DNA of 64,000 nt from Enterobacteriaceae bacterium UBA7338 (lineage in GTDB: Bacteria > Pseudomonadota > Gammaproteobacteria > Enterobacterales > Enterobacteriaceae). The translations under genes were made by a program, and so were the position numbers. Every line of letters starts with the position of its first letter. Within the stretch, counting starts at the first letter, position 1. Shown here piece by piece: positions 38,775 to 48,845 of the stretch. The notes under the pieces are model-generated. The model was not told the origin of the DNA. It did not search any database and saw only the letters and a list, made by a program, of their open reading frames with translations. Where the stretch lies: positions 674,389 to 738,388 of the forward strand of contig DKPJ01000011.1 in assembly GCA_002480085.1 (NCBI GenBank), written 5' to 3'.

Positions 38775-41138
38775 ATGGCAACTGGCAGCACGCCGCGCGG
38801 GATCGGTCGGATCCTGAAGTGGCTTCTGGTCGGGCTGATGATCATCATCGGTCTGGCTATTGGTATTCCCGGCATCAAACTCGTCTCGCTGGGAGGTAGC
38901 GTCTACTTCCTGGTGATGGGCGTCGTGATGCTGATCTCTGCACTGTTAATTATCAAAAACCGCACCAGCGGCATCGTGCTCTACGCGCTGGCGTTTATCG
39001 CCTCGGCGATCTGGGCCGTTAGCGACGCAGGCTGGGACTTCTGGCCGCTCTTCTCGCGGCTCTTTACCTTTGGCGTGCTGGCTCTCCTCGCCGCCCTGCT
39101 CTGGCCATTCATGACCGCTTCAGGCAGCAAAAAGCCCGCTTTTGGCGTTGCGGCCGTGATTGCCCTCGCGCTGCTGGTCAGCGCGGGCTGGATGTTTAAG
39201 CCGCAGACGCTGGTCACCGCCAACGAAGCCGTACCGGTGCAGCCGGTGGCGAAAGGTAGCGAGCAGACCAGCTGGAAGCACTGGGGTAACACCACCCATG
39301 GCGACCGCTTTGCCGCCCTGGATCAGATCAACAAGCAGAACGTGGACCAGCTGGAGGTGGCGTGGGTAGCGCATACCGGCGATATCCCGCAGAGCAACGG
39401 CTCTGGCGCGGAGGATCAGAACACGCCGCTGCAGATCGGTGACACCCTGTTCGTCTGTACGCCGTACAGCAAGGTGCTGGCGCTGGACGTTGACTCCGGG
39501 AAAGAGAAGTGGCGCTATGATAGCAAAGCCACTGCGCCAAACTGGCAGCGCTGCCGTGGCCTCGGCTATTACGAAGATGCTCAGGCCGTACCCGTTCCTG
39601 CCGCGCAGCCCACCGCCTGCCCGCGTCGTCTGTTCCTGCCGACCACCGATGCCCGTCTGATCGCCATCAACGCCGATAACGGCCAGCCGTGCGCGGACTT
39701 TGGTGACAACGGCTCGGTTGATCTCAGCGTCGGTATGGGTGAAGTCAAGCCTGGCTACTATCAGCAGACCTCCACCCCGCTGGTGGCGGGTAACGTGGTG
39801 GTTGTTGGCGGTCGCGTGGCGGATAACTACTCCACGGGCGAACCGCCGGGCGTGGTGCGTGCCTATGACGTGCACACCGGCAAGCTGGCGTGGGCGTGGG
39901 ATCCGGGTAACCCGGCGATCACCGGCCTGCCGCCGGAAGGTCAGACCTACACGCGTGGGACGCCTAACGTCTGGTCGGCGATGTCTTACGACGCCAAACT
40001 GAACATGGTCTATCTGCCAACCGGCAACGCCACCCCAGACTTCTTCGCCGGGGAGCGTACCGCGCTGGACGACAAGTATAGCTCATCCATTGTTGCCGTT
40101 GATGCCACCACGGGCCAGGTGCGCTGGCACTACCAGACCACCCATCACGACCTGTGGGACTTTGACCTGCCTGCGCAGCCGCTGCTCTACGATCTGCCTG
40201 ACGGCAAAGGCGGCACGACGCCGGTGCTGGTTCAGACCAGCAAGCAGGGTATGATCTTCATGCTCAACCGAGAAACCGGCGAGCCGGTGGCGAAGGTTGA
40301 AGAGCGTCCGGTTCCGGCTGGCAACGTTGAAGGCGAGCGCTACTCTCCGACCCAGCCTTACTCCGTAGGGATGCCGATGATCGGCAACCAGACGCTGACT
40401 GAATCGGATATGTGGGGCGCAACCCCTATCGACCTGCTGATCTGCCGTATCGAATTTAAAGCGATGCGTCACGAAGGCGTCTTTACCCCGCCCGGTCTCG
40501 ACCGCTCCCTGCAGTTCCCGGGATCGCTTGGCGGCATGAACTGGGGCAGCGTCTCGGTCGATCCGAATAACGGCCTGATGTTTGTGAACGACATGCGTTT
40601 GGGACTGGCAAACTACATGGTGCCGCGCGCTAACGTAGCGAAAAACGCCAGCGGCATCGAGATGGGGATTGTGCCGATGGAGGGGACACCGTACGGCGCG
40701 ATGCGCGAGCGTTTCCTCTCTCCGCTGGGCATTCCGTGCCAGAAACCACCGTTTGGTACCATGTCTGCTGTCGATCTGAAGTCCGGCAAGCTGGTGTGGC
40801 AGGTGCCGGTAGGTACGGTACAGGATACCGGCCCGCTGGGGATCCGCATGCATATGCCGATTCCGATCGGTATGCCAACCCTGGGCGCGTCCCTCTCTAC
40901 CCAGTCCGGCCTGCTCTTCTTTGCCGGTACCCAGGATTTCTATCTGCGCGCGTTTGATACCGCGACGGGGAGCGAAATCTGGAAGGCGCGTCTGCCGGTA
41001 GGCAGCCAGTCCGGCCCGATGACCTACGTGTCACCGAAGACCGGCAAGCAGTACATTGTGATCAACGCGGGAGGCGCACGTCAGTCTCCGGATCGCGGGG
41101 ATTACATCATTGCCTACGCGCTGCCTGACAGTAAATAA
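38775..41138 (+). CDS. Membrane-bound PQQ-dependent glucose/quinate-type dehydrogenase
   Basis: A 787-residue enzyme. About five membrane helices fill residues 1-145; the rest is a periplasmic eight-bladed PQQ propeller. Family blocks: WGNTTHGDRFAALDQINKQNVDQLEVAW, LFVCTPYSKVLALDVDSGKEKW, HHDLWDFDLPAQPLLYD, DMWGATPIDLLICR and PIPIGMPTLGASLSTQSGLLFFA. It oxidises a sugar or polyol and passes electrons to ubiquinone. It is clearly related to E. coli Gcd (796) but divergent, so glucose, another aldose, quinate or shikimate are all possible. GAGAGTGAC precedes the ATG. No pqq synthesis genes are in the window. Confidence 0.87.
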   Translation: MATGSTPRGIGRILKWLLVGLMIIIGLAIGIPGIKLVSLGGSVYFLVMGVVMLISALLIIKNRTSGIVLYALAFIASAIWAVSDAGWDFWPLFSRLFTFGVLALLAALLWPFMTASGSKKPAFGVAAVIALALLVSAGWMFKPQTLVTANEAVPVQPVAKGSEQTSWKHWGNTTHGDRFAALDQINKQNVDQLEVAWVAHTGDIPQSNGSGAEDQNTPLQIGDTLFVCTPYSKVLALDVDSGKEKWRYDSKATAPNWQRCRGLGYYEDAQAVPVPAAQPTACPRRLFLPTTDARLIAINADNGQPCADFGDNGSVDLSVGMGEVKPGYYQQTSTPLVAGNVVVVGGRVADNYSTGEPPGVVRAYDVHTGKLAWAWDPGNPAITGLPPEGQTYTRGTPNVWSAMSYDAKLNMVYLPTGNATPDFFAGERTALDDKYSSSIVAVDATTGQVRWHYQTTHHDLWDFDLPAQPLLYDLPDGKGGTTPVLVQTSKQGMIFMLNRETGEPVAKVEERPVPAGNVEGERYSPTQPYSVGMPMIGNQTLTESDMWGATPIDLLICRIEFKAMRHEGVFTPPGLDRSLQFPGSLGGMNWGSVSVDPNNGLMFVNDMRLGLANYMVPRANVAKNASGIEMGIVPMEGTPYGAMRERFLSPLGIPCQKPPFGTMSAVDLKSGKLVWQVPVGTVQDTGPLGIRMHMPIPIGMPTLGASLSTQSGLLFFAGTQDFYLRAFDTATGSEIWKARLPVGSQSGPMTYVSPKTGKQYIVINAGGARQSPDRGDYIIAYALPDSK

Positions 41139-41143
41139 GCGGT

Positions 41144-41169
41144 AAAAAAAAGGGGGCCTCGCGGCCCCC
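41144..41169 (-). terminator. Rho-independent terminator of the chemoreceptor gene
   Basis: GGGGGCC (41152-41158) and GGCCCCC (41163-41169) form a stem with a TCGC loop. In the minus direction it is followed by eight T residues (A run at 41144-41151). It ends the chemoreceptor transcript and lies between converging genes. Confidence 0.85.
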
Positions 41170-41183
41170 AAAGGTTGGTGAAA

Positions 41184-42872
41184 TCAGAACGTTTCCCAGT
41201 TATCGCCGCTGGCCAGCGCCGGACGCGATGGCGTAAAGGGTTTTGTCGCGGTAGGTTTCTCTTCCCGGGCCTGGCTGCCCTGCTTGAGCCGGAAGGTGCC
41301 TACCGCCTCGGTCAGACGCGCCGCCTGCTCTTCCAGCGACGCCGCCGCCGCTGAGGCCTCCTCCACCAGCGAGGCGTTTTGCTGAGTAACGTTATCCATC
41401 TCGGTGATGGCCTGGCTAACCTGCTCAATGCCGCGACTCTGCTCGTCGGACGCTGCGGCAATCTCCTGCATGATGTCGGTGACGCGTTTTACCGCGGCAA
41501 CGATATCGCCCATCGTATCTCCTGCCGCTACCACCTCTCCGGAACCGCGCTCAATCAGCGTGACCGATTCGCTAATCAGCCCCTCGATCTCTTTCGCTGC
41601 CTGGGCGCTACGGCTGGCAAGGGTGCGTACTTCGCTGGCAACCACCGCGAAGCCACGGCCCTGCTCGCCTGCGCGTGCCGCTTCCACCGCCGCGTTAAGC
41701 GCCAGGATATTGGTCTGGAAGGCGATGCTGTTGATCACGGCGGTAATCTCAGAGATCTTCTTCGAGCTGGCAGAGATGTTACCCATGGTCTGCACGACGC
41801 CGGAGACAATCTGCCCGCCTTTAGTGGCCTTGCCGGAGGCGTCCCCGGCCAGCTTGCTGGCGTGATGGGCGTTGTCGGCGTTCTGCTTCACGGTAGCGGT
41901 CAGCTGCTCCATGCTGGCTGCGGTCTCTTCGATGGCTGCCGCCTGCTGTTCGGTGCGTGACGAGAGATCGGTATTGCCCGCCGAGATTTCGCTGGTACCG
42001 CGATAGATCTCCTCTGCGCCCTGGCGCACTGTACCCACGGTTTTCACCAGCGAGTGCTGCATTTTTTGCAGGTCGCGGCTGAGGATACCAATTTCGCTGC
42101 GTCCGGTAGGCTCGTCGGCATGGGTCAGATCGCCAGAAGCAATCAGCTCGATACGATGCGCGGCACGCTGGAGCGGATTAATCACGATGCGGCGCAGGAC
42201 AACAAAGGTAATGAGGGTCAACATCAGCGCCAGCACAAACGCGCCCGCCATAAACATCAACCCAAGCTGGGAACGCTGGTGCGCCAGCGCGCTGAGCGTG
42301 TTGGCCCGCTCGGTGCGGATCTGAATGGCCTTCAGCAGCACCTCGTTATAAGCGGTGTCCAGCCCTCTGGCCTGCTCGTTTTCATGGTTAATGATCGCCT
42401 CAAACATGCCGTTTTTAGCGTACTTCAGCATCGGCTGTAACCCGGCGATATAGGCATCGAACCGTGCCTTGAGATCGCCATCCAGCGCCTCATCGGCAGG
42501 CGTTTTCACGCTGCGGTTCATGTAGGCGTTGAAGCCCTCCTGCGACTGGCCGATGCGCTTCTCTGCCTCGGCAATATTGAGCTTCATATCATCCATCTCC
42601 GCGATGCGGCTGGCCGCCCCGGCATGGATCATATTGATACGCGAGGTGCGCAGGTGGTTGGAGCTATTGGACAGCCCCATGCGGATTTGAATCTCTTCGG
42701 TGACGTCCTGCTGATCGCGATCGGCCTGTATCAGGAAATAGCCTGCCAGCCCTGAGCTGAGGGCGAAAAGCAAAAGAATGCCGCCGAGGATAGCGGAGAA
42801 GAGGGGTACTAAGCGGATATGATGTAAAAAGCCAACTGTCTGCGGTCTGTGCATCGCTGCTGTTTTGTCCAT
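41184..42872 (-). CDS. trg: Trg-type methyl-accepting chemotaxis protein with NWETF tail
   Basis: A 562-residue transmembrane chemoreceptor closely matching E. coli Trg (ribose/galactose sensor). Two membrane helices (about residues 24-45 and 205-228) flank a four-helix periplasmic sensor; a HAMP domain follows, then the signalling hairpin (EITAVINSIAFQTNILALNAAVEAARAGEQGRGFAVVASEVRTLA). E. coli Trg has 546 residues and lacks the CheR/CheB tether; this protein ends in a linker and the pentapeptide NWETF as in Tar and Tsr. A sigma-28-like promoter lies upstream. Its place next to ydcI in E. coli is here taken by two extra genes. Confidence 0.9.
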   Translation of the reverse strand: MDKTAAMHRPQTVGFLHHIRLVPLFSAILGGILLLFALSSGLAGYFLIQADRDQQDVTEEIQIRMGLSNSSNHLRTSRINMIHAGAASRIAEMDDMKLNIAEAEKRIGQSQEGFNAYMNRSVKTPADEALDGDLKARFDAYIAGLQPMLKYAKNGMFEAIINHENEQARGLDTAYNEVLLKAIQIRTERANTLSALAHQRSQLGLMFMAGAFVLALMLTLITFVVLRRIVINPLQRAAHRIELIASGDLTHADEPTGRSEIGILSRDLQKMQHSLVKTVGTVRQGAEEIYRGTSEISAGNTDLSSRTEQQAAAIEETAASMEQLTATVKQNADNAHHASKLAGDASGKATKGGQIVSGVVQTMGNISASSKKISEITAVINSIAFQTNILALNAAVEAARAGEQGRGFAVVASEVRTLASRSAQAAKEIEGLISESVTLIERGSGEVVAAGDTMGDIVAAVKRVTDIMQEIAAASDEQSRGIEQVSQAITEMDNVTQQNASLVEEASAAAASLEEQAARLTEAVGTFRLKQGSQAREEKPTATKPFTPSRPALASGDNWETF

Positions 42873-42923
42873 GGCTATCGACTCTCTTATTGTAAGATGC
42901 GTAAATACACGCCTGTCAGATAG

Positions 42924-42950
42924 TCATCGGCAGCCCTAAGATTTATCTTA
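42924..42950 (-). promoter_or_regulatory. Sigma-28 (FliA)-like promoter of trg
   Basis: On the minus strand TAAGATAA (42950-42943), an 11-base spacer and GCCGATGA (42931-42924) resemble the flagellar consensus TAAAGTTT-N11-GCCGATAA; the -10 half differs at one position. It lies about 50 bases upstream of the chemoreceptor start, as expected for a class 3 chemotaxis gene. Confidence 0.65.
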
Positions 42951-42995
42951 TGGCTAAAAGCGCCAACTCGGTCACAGATTCGCACATTAAAATGT

Positions 42996-43020
42996 CTGCC
43001 GACGGCTAAACCGCCGGCAG
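42996..43020 (-). terminator. Terminator hairpin of frmA
   Basis: CTGCCG-A-CGG pairs with CCG-C-CGGCAG around a CTAAA loop, with a single mismatch. In the minus direction it is followed by ACATTTTAA. It starts 6 bases after the frmA stop. Confidence 0.65.
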
Positions 43021-43025
43021 TGGGA

Positions 43026-44451
<1,426 letters not shown>

Positions 44452-44460
44452 ACGCCCTCC

Positions 44461-44482
44461 TATACTGTAGGGGGGTATAGTA
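44461..44482. promoter_or_regulatory. FrmR operator
   Basis: TATACTGTAGGGGGGTATAG, with flanking T/A bases, is an AT-rich inverted repeat around a G tract. This is the typical form of operators bound by FrmR/RcnR/CsoR proteins. It lies 10 bases before the frmR start, overlapping the likely promoter. Confidence 0.75.
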
Positions 44483-44815
44483 GCAGGATCACTATCTTGC
44501 TGTAAAATTTATGTTTGATTCGATATTAGCGAACGTGAATGACTGCGTACCGCCTCCTTATCGTGATGTTGATCACATTTTATAACGTTATAGGTAGGCT
44601 TCAATCAGCATAAGTAGTTAAATAATACTCATTATCATTTAAGGGGATGAATTTGAAAGGGATGATTTGCCATGGTTCTTTGATTCATACAGCCAATTAT
44701 GTCAATAACAACCCCGTCATATCAGGCCCAAGAGCGCTGGTATGCGTACTTACTGTTTTGGCAAATTTCTACCGATTACATATATTATTTTTTCCCCTGC
44801 TTTCAGGACATTAGG
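44483..44815. other. AT-rich intergenic region between frmR and the CPBP gene
   Basis: About 330 bases without a convincing gene. It holds a good CRP-like site at 44562-44577 (CGTGATGTTGATCACA). The frame of the downstream gene stays open back to an ATG at 44699, but no ribosome site precedes that ATG. Confidence 0.5.
44562..44577. promoter_or_regulatory. CRP-like binding site
   Basis: CGTGA-TGTTGA-TCACA matches nine of the ten conserved positions of TGTGA-N6-TCACA. It is about 250 bases upstream of the CPBP gene and 110 bases upstream of frmR, so its target is unclear. Confidence 0.5.
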
Positions 44816-45508
44816 ATGAACATCTCCGGATACAGCAGTGAATTTACTGAGAGAAGCAAAGCCGTAACCGGATGTTTTGCCATGTTCACTCTTTTTCTTG
44901 GCATCACCTTCTTGCCTAATTTTTATGCTGGCAGTAAGGCGCTTTTAGTAGAGGGATATCTCTATCCTTTGCTCTTCGGTCTGGAGTTTATGATTATTAC
45001 TCCTCTCTATTACATATACTTTCGTAACAGAGAGGGACATGGCAAAGGGCAGTTCCGTAGCGGGATATTCCTGACCCTGTTTCTGTGTGTGCTTTTCGTG
45101 CAGTTTATTATCCCCTCTATTACAGCTGCAAAACAGGTCGAAAGTTGGTCTGCCTCCCAGATGGCACTTGAAAGCCACGTATTCTGGTTGAACGCATTCA
45201 TGATGGTTCTGATTGTTCCTGTTTATGAAGAGATGGTTTTCCGCGGCTGCCTTTTCACTATTTTCAAATTCTGGCTAGGGAATAATATCTACGCCGCTGG
45301 CGTTGCTGTTTCTATTTTATTTTCTGCATGCCATCTGCAGTACATGGACTGGCGATCGTTTCTGATCTTATTTTTGGTCTCGACTATTTTTGTCGCGGGA
45401 CGGGTCATTACCGGTGGAATAGTGATGCCGGTTGTCCTGCATATGATGATGAATCTGGTGGTAATCGGTGCCCCCTATGCCCTGGGTCTGTTGAATTTCG
45501 CTGACTAG
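44816..45508 (+). CDS. CPBP-family intramembrane metalloprotease
   Basis: A 230-residue membrane protein with about seven helices. The CPBP (Abi) motifs are present: EEMVFRGCLF (paired Glu and Arg), FSACHLQ (His) and HMMMNLV (His/Asn). Family members range from prenyl-protein proteases to bacteriocin self-immunity and regulated proteolysis; no substrate can be named. I chose the ATG at 44816 because AGGA lies 7 bases upstream; a 269-residue form from 44699 is possible. The gene is more AT-rich than the backbone, suggesting acquisition. Confidence 0.8.
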   Translation: MNISGYSSEFTERSKAVTGCFAMFTLFLGITFLPNFYAGSKALLVEGYLYPLLFGLEFMIITPLYYIYFRNREGHGKGQFRSGIFLTLFLCVLFVQFIIPSITAAKQVESWSASQMALESHVFWLNAFMMVLIVPVYEEMVFRGCLFTIFKFWLGNNIYAAGVAVSILFSACHLQYMDWRSFLILFLVSTIFVAGRVITGGIVMPVVLHMMMNLVVIGAPYALGLLNFAD

Positions 45509-45761
45509 CGTGGGTACTTTCAGCCAGAGCCACAAGGCTACTTGACTCACTGACTCTACCGATCGGCAGTCACCAACGCGTACACCTCAGCAGGCTCTCC
45601 AACCATACAAGCTACCTAAAAGCGATTATTTCTTGCGCAAGCGCGCAGTTCGTATATCAATTGTTAATAAAGATGCATGCATTATTTTTTGGCTTACAGA
45701 ACGCGTCGATGAAGGATCGATTTTGACGTTCCCATGTCCAATAGGTAAGAGTCAAATTATA
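45509..45761. other. Intergenic region before the YrbL-like gene
   Basis: About 250 bases with no recognised gene. A frame open from 45633 joins the YrbL-like gene but has no family match. A self-complementary TTGCGCAA lies near 45632. I see no clear promoter. Confidence 0.4.
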
Positions 45762-46343
45762 ATGAAACAAGCGCTTGTATTGACTGATAAAGATCTACTG
45801 GCAAAAGGTAACGATCGTTACATCTTCCAGCATCCACAAGATAATAAGTTATTGATTAAAACTGTGATTCCCGGCATTGCGAAGTACAGAAGCAAGCTAC
45901 GTGAAGTCTATCGGGACATAAAAGAGTGTACGCCGAAGAACCAAACAGATTCACTTTATATGCAAAAAATTGCAGGACTTGTTGAAACAAATAGAGGCGT
46001 AGGGCAAGTCATTGTGAAGGAGTGCGATGAGCATGGCAACATCGCGCAAACGCTATATCAGCTTGCTCTGAACAAAGATCTGAATGCCAGCAAGCTACAG
46101 CAGCTGAATATTTTTTTGGCATGGTTTGTCAATACCAGCGTCATTATCAACTCCCTGCACTGTAAAAACATCGTCTATGCGTGGGACGACGCGCGTCAGG
46201 AGTATCGCTTTAAGGTTATTGATGGCTTCGGCGATAAAACGTTAATCCAGCTCAGTAAGCTTTCAAGGGCAATAGGCGATAAAAATAAAATTAAATGCCT
46301 CAAGCGGATGCTTAGAGATCTGAACAGAGTGCAACAAGCGTAA
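45762..46343 (+). CDS. YrbL-family (PhoP regulatory network) protein
   Basis: A 193-residue soluble protein. Its start pattern (LLAKGNDRYIFQHPQDNKLLIK) and the block GLVETNRGVGQVIVKECDEHGNIAQTLYQL match the YrbL-PhoP_reg family, a kinase-like fold family named for E. coli yrbL, a PhoP/PmrA-regulated gene of unknown function. It is diverged from E. coli YrbL itself and in a different place, so it is probably a paralogue. The start is the ATG at 45762 (MKQALVLTD). Confidence 0.75.
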   Translation: MKQALVLTDKDLLAKGNDRYIFQHPQDNKLLIKTVIPGIAKYRSKLREVYRDIKECTPKNQTDSLYMQKIAGLVETNRGVGQVIVKECDEHGNIAQTLYQLALNKDLNASKLQQLNIFLAWFVNTSVIINSLHCKNIVYAWDDARQEYRFKVIDGFGDKTLIQLSKLSRAIGDKNKIKCLKRMLRDLNRVQQA

Positions 46344-46348
46344 TGGAC

Positions 46349-46380
46349 AGCCCAGGCAACGGCTCGAAAGCGCCTGGGCT
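46349..46380. terminator. Hairpin between converging genes
   Basis: AGCCCAGGC and GCCTGGGCT (9-bp stem, 14-base loop) lie 6 bases after the YrbL-like stop and 11 bases from the stop of the MBL gene. No T tract follows on either strand. Confidence 0.4.
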
Positions 46381-46390
46381 ATCCTGCCAT

Positions 46391-47227
46391 TCAAAGTGTG
46401 TGTTCGGTACCGAAGGCATTTAATTCTTTAGCATCATGACTGCAAAAGAACGTGATCTCTTGATGATAGCGACCAAACAGCTCGCGTAATTGTTGTTGCG
46501 TACGGTGTCTGGCTCCGTTATCCATCGCCATCATCCACTGATAAAAACGCAGACCGGGCGTGCAGTGAGGTTTTTGCAAATCCATCTCGCCCCGATAGAA
46601 CCAGGCGTCACCACCATGCAGCAGCCATCCTTGTGGCTGGCTTACCGCAATGCCTGCATGCCCCTGCGTATGCCCCACCAGCGGTACGAGCAGGATTTCC
46701 GGTGGCAACCCTTTCAACGCCGTAACCGCTTCGAAGCCGTACCATTTTTCACCCTGAGGTTTATAGCCTGTCCAGCCCGACAGACCACCCCACTGCCCGG
46801 GTCGATAGCGCTCGCGCGCCAGCCAGCTGTGTCGCTGCTGTGCAGTATCGATTTCCGTTTGTAGCAGATGTATCTGTGCGCCAGGAAAGTCTGTGAGCCC
46901 ACCAGCATGGTCAAAATCAAGATGCGTAAGAATGATGTGCCGGACGTCCTCTGCCTTGAACCCCAGCGCTTCTATACGTGAACGGGCCGTCAACGCCTCT
47001 CGTCTTTGAATATTATTCATCAGGCGGAAAAAGCCTGACAGCCGTTTTTCTGGCTGGCGGACGTCATCCCGTCCAAATCCTGTATCGACCAGTATTAACC
47101 CATCCCGCTCAGTTTCAATGAGCAGACAATGGCATACCAGATGGGCATAAATGCCTTTACTGAAACCATCAAACAGTGCGCCCCCTACTGGACACATGCA
47201 CCCACAGTTAAGATGATGAACTTTCAT
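46391..47227 (-). CDS. MBL-fold metallo-hydrolase (lactonase-like)
   Basis: A 278-residue metallo-beta-lactamase-fold hydrolase. The metal motif THLDFDHAGG (HxxxDH form) is clear, further ligands are likely in HTQGHAGI and FFCSHDAKE. The N-terminus HHLNCGCMCPVGGALFDG resembles N-acyl-homoserine lactonase-like members (AttM/AiiB group). Whether it opens lactones, thioesters or something else cannot be told. GGGGAAAAAT precedes the ATG at 47227; the frame extends to 47287 without a better start. Confidence 0.82.
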   Translation of the reverse strand: MKVHHLNCGCMCPVGGALFDGFSKGIYAHLVCHCLLIETERDGLILVDTGFGRDDVRQPEKRLSGFFRLMNNIQRREALTARSRIEALGFKAEDVRHIILTHLDFDHAGGLTDFPGAQIHLLQTEIDTAQQRHSWLARERYRPGQWGGLSGWTGYKPQGEKWYGFEAVTALKGLPPEILLVPLVGHTQGHAGIAVSQPQGWLLHGGDAWFYRGEMDLQKPHCTPGLRFYQWMMAMDNGARHRTQQQLRELFGRYHQEITFFCSHDAKELNAFGTEHTL

Positions 47228-47350
47228 ATTTTTCCCCAGCATAGGCTGTTTGGCTTCTGGCAGTGGTGACCGTCTCGCTAATTGCATTAAGACGTGATAG
47301 CGTTGTGCTCATCTGTGAGGAGTAATATTAGCTAAAGGCGAGGAAGGCAC

Positions 47351-47797
47351 ATGCGGGAAACAGTAAATTTTTTATTATTAGCTCTCCCCATCATTGTCCT
47401 TTTCATACTGGTAACGTCTTTTTCCAGGATCGTGCGCCATCCCAAACGCATCATTCCGGAAGATAATGGAAGAAAGAAAATATCATCCAACCCCTCGTTT
47501 TTTGGCGGATCGTCGAATAAAAGTTACTATTTTGATGACGATTTTCTGTATGAAGTTGATAAAAGAACCACCTATGAAATCGGCCTCACCAAAATAACCC
47601 AAATTAAACCGGGCTATACAAAAGTCAATAACAGGCGAAAGTGGACAATCACATACATTAAAGAGGGTGAGAAAAAACAGGTGCAGTTCTACCCTAACTT
47701 AACCGTTTTTAATCATAACTTTGCTGATTTTTTAACGACGGTAAAGCGGGTAAACCCTGACGCGGAGGTTAAAAATGTATCACTCTTCAACATGTAA
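47351..47797 (+). CDS. Hypothetical membrane-anchored protein
   Basis: A 148-residue protein that I do not recognise. Residues 5-25 form one membrane helix (VNFLLLALPIIVLFILVTSF); the rest is hydrophilic and beta-rich, with two repeats of charged strands that could form a PH-like cytoplasmic domain. GAGGAAGG sits just before the ATG, so it is probably translated. It is AT-rich. It overlaps the end of the converging LysR gene by 18 bases. Confidence 0.7.
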   Translation: MRETVNFLLLALPIIVLFILVTSFSRIVRHPKRIIPEDNGRKKISSNPSFFGGSSNKSYYFDDDFLYEVDKRTTYEIGLTKITQIKPGYTKVNNRRKWTITYIKEGEKKQVQFYPNLTVFNHNFADFLTTVKRVNPDAEVKNVSLFNM

Positions 47798-48718
47798 AGG
47801 TCTATAGACACATAGACCTCGGGTCAGAGCCTCGCTATTTTCGGCAAGGATATCCAGCAGCGCCTTGACATAAACGTTGGTGTTTCCCTGGTGCCACATC
47901 ACGCTTAGCGGCAGCCCCTTGATATTCTCCATGGGGACGAGAGAGAGATATTTTACGCCATCAGCATTCATGTTCTTATACGCTGCGGGTACCAATGCGA
48001 CGCCCAGCCCTGCCGCCACGAAGCTCAGGATCGTCTGTTTTTCCTCAGCGTATTGCGCAATGACGGGAAGACAGCCCCCGGATCTGAAGATATCCATCGT
48101 CAGGTCATGACTATGCGGGCGGGCACGCCTCTCCGGCACAATGACCGGCTCATTGCGAAAATCATCAATGCTCACTCGATCACACTCCACCAGCCGATGC
48201 TGGGCAGGAACGGCCAACACGCAGGTTTCATAGGCGATAAAGCGGGTGGTCAGGATGACGTCAACCTGCTCCGGAGGGCGTACAAAGACCAGATCCAACC
48301 ATCCGGAGGCAAGGCGGGGAATAAGGCTGGATGACTTATCTTCGATGATATGTATATCCGCCTCGGGAAACTGCCTGACAAAAAGATTTAGCAGGTTGGG
48401 TAACAACCCTCTGGCTGCGCTGTCAATGGCGCCAATTCGCAGCGTCTTTTTCTGCGCGACGTTATTTCTGAGAAAACGCTCCCGCAGGGCATCAAAGTCG
48501 CTTAGCACCCTTTTTGCATCATTCAGAAATTCTGCGCCTTCCGGGGTAAGGTAAACGTTTCGGGTCGAGCGATTCAGCAGACGTATACCTAGATCATCCT
48601 CCAGCAATTTGATGAAACGGCTGAGTGACGCAGGCATCATTTCAAGCTTTCGGGCAGCTCTGCCAAAGTGAAGCTCATCACCCAACACGACAAAGCAACG
48701 TAGCTGATTTATATCCAT
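47780..48718 (-). CDS. LysR-family regulator of the tartrate operon
   Basis: A 312-residue LysR-type regulator with an N-terminal winged helix (MDINQLRCFVVLGDELHFGRAARKLEMMPASLSRFIKLLED) and an effector domain. It is divergent from a tartrate-type transporter/dehydrogenase operon with 127 bases between, the usual layout for a LysR activator and its target. The inducer is inferred to be tartrate or a related hydroxy acid. Analogues: TtuA-like and DmlR-like regulators. Confidence 0.85.
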   Translation of the reverse strand: MDINQLRCFVVLGDELHFGRAARKLEMMPASLSRFIKLLEDDLGIRLLNRSTRNVYLTPEGAEFLNDAKRVLSDFDALRERFLRNNVAQKKTLRIGAIDSAARGLLPNLLNLFVRQFPEADIHIIEDKSSSLIPRLASGWLDLVFVRPPEQVDVILTTRFIAYETCVLAVPAQHRLVECDRVSIDDFRNEPVIVPERRARPHSHDLTMDIFRSGGCLPVIAQYAEEKQTILSFVAAGLGVALVPAAYKNMNADGVKYLSLVPMENIKGLPLSVMWHQGNTNVYVKALLDILAENSEALTRGLCVYRPLHVEE

Positions 48719-48845
48719 TTTTCCCCCCGCATAGAATTATACAAATTATTTATATAAACCCTTGCCGATGATAAAGCCAGTTAAAAAAGCATACTGAGTT
48801 CATTACAAAATGATAACAACCCTACACAACCGTGGAGCATCTGTA

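Noticed and set aside
45509..45761. Possible tRNA or att remnant in the gap before the YrbL-like gene
   Set aside because: No cloverleaf could be folded and no direct repeats with the other end of the AT-rich stretch were found.
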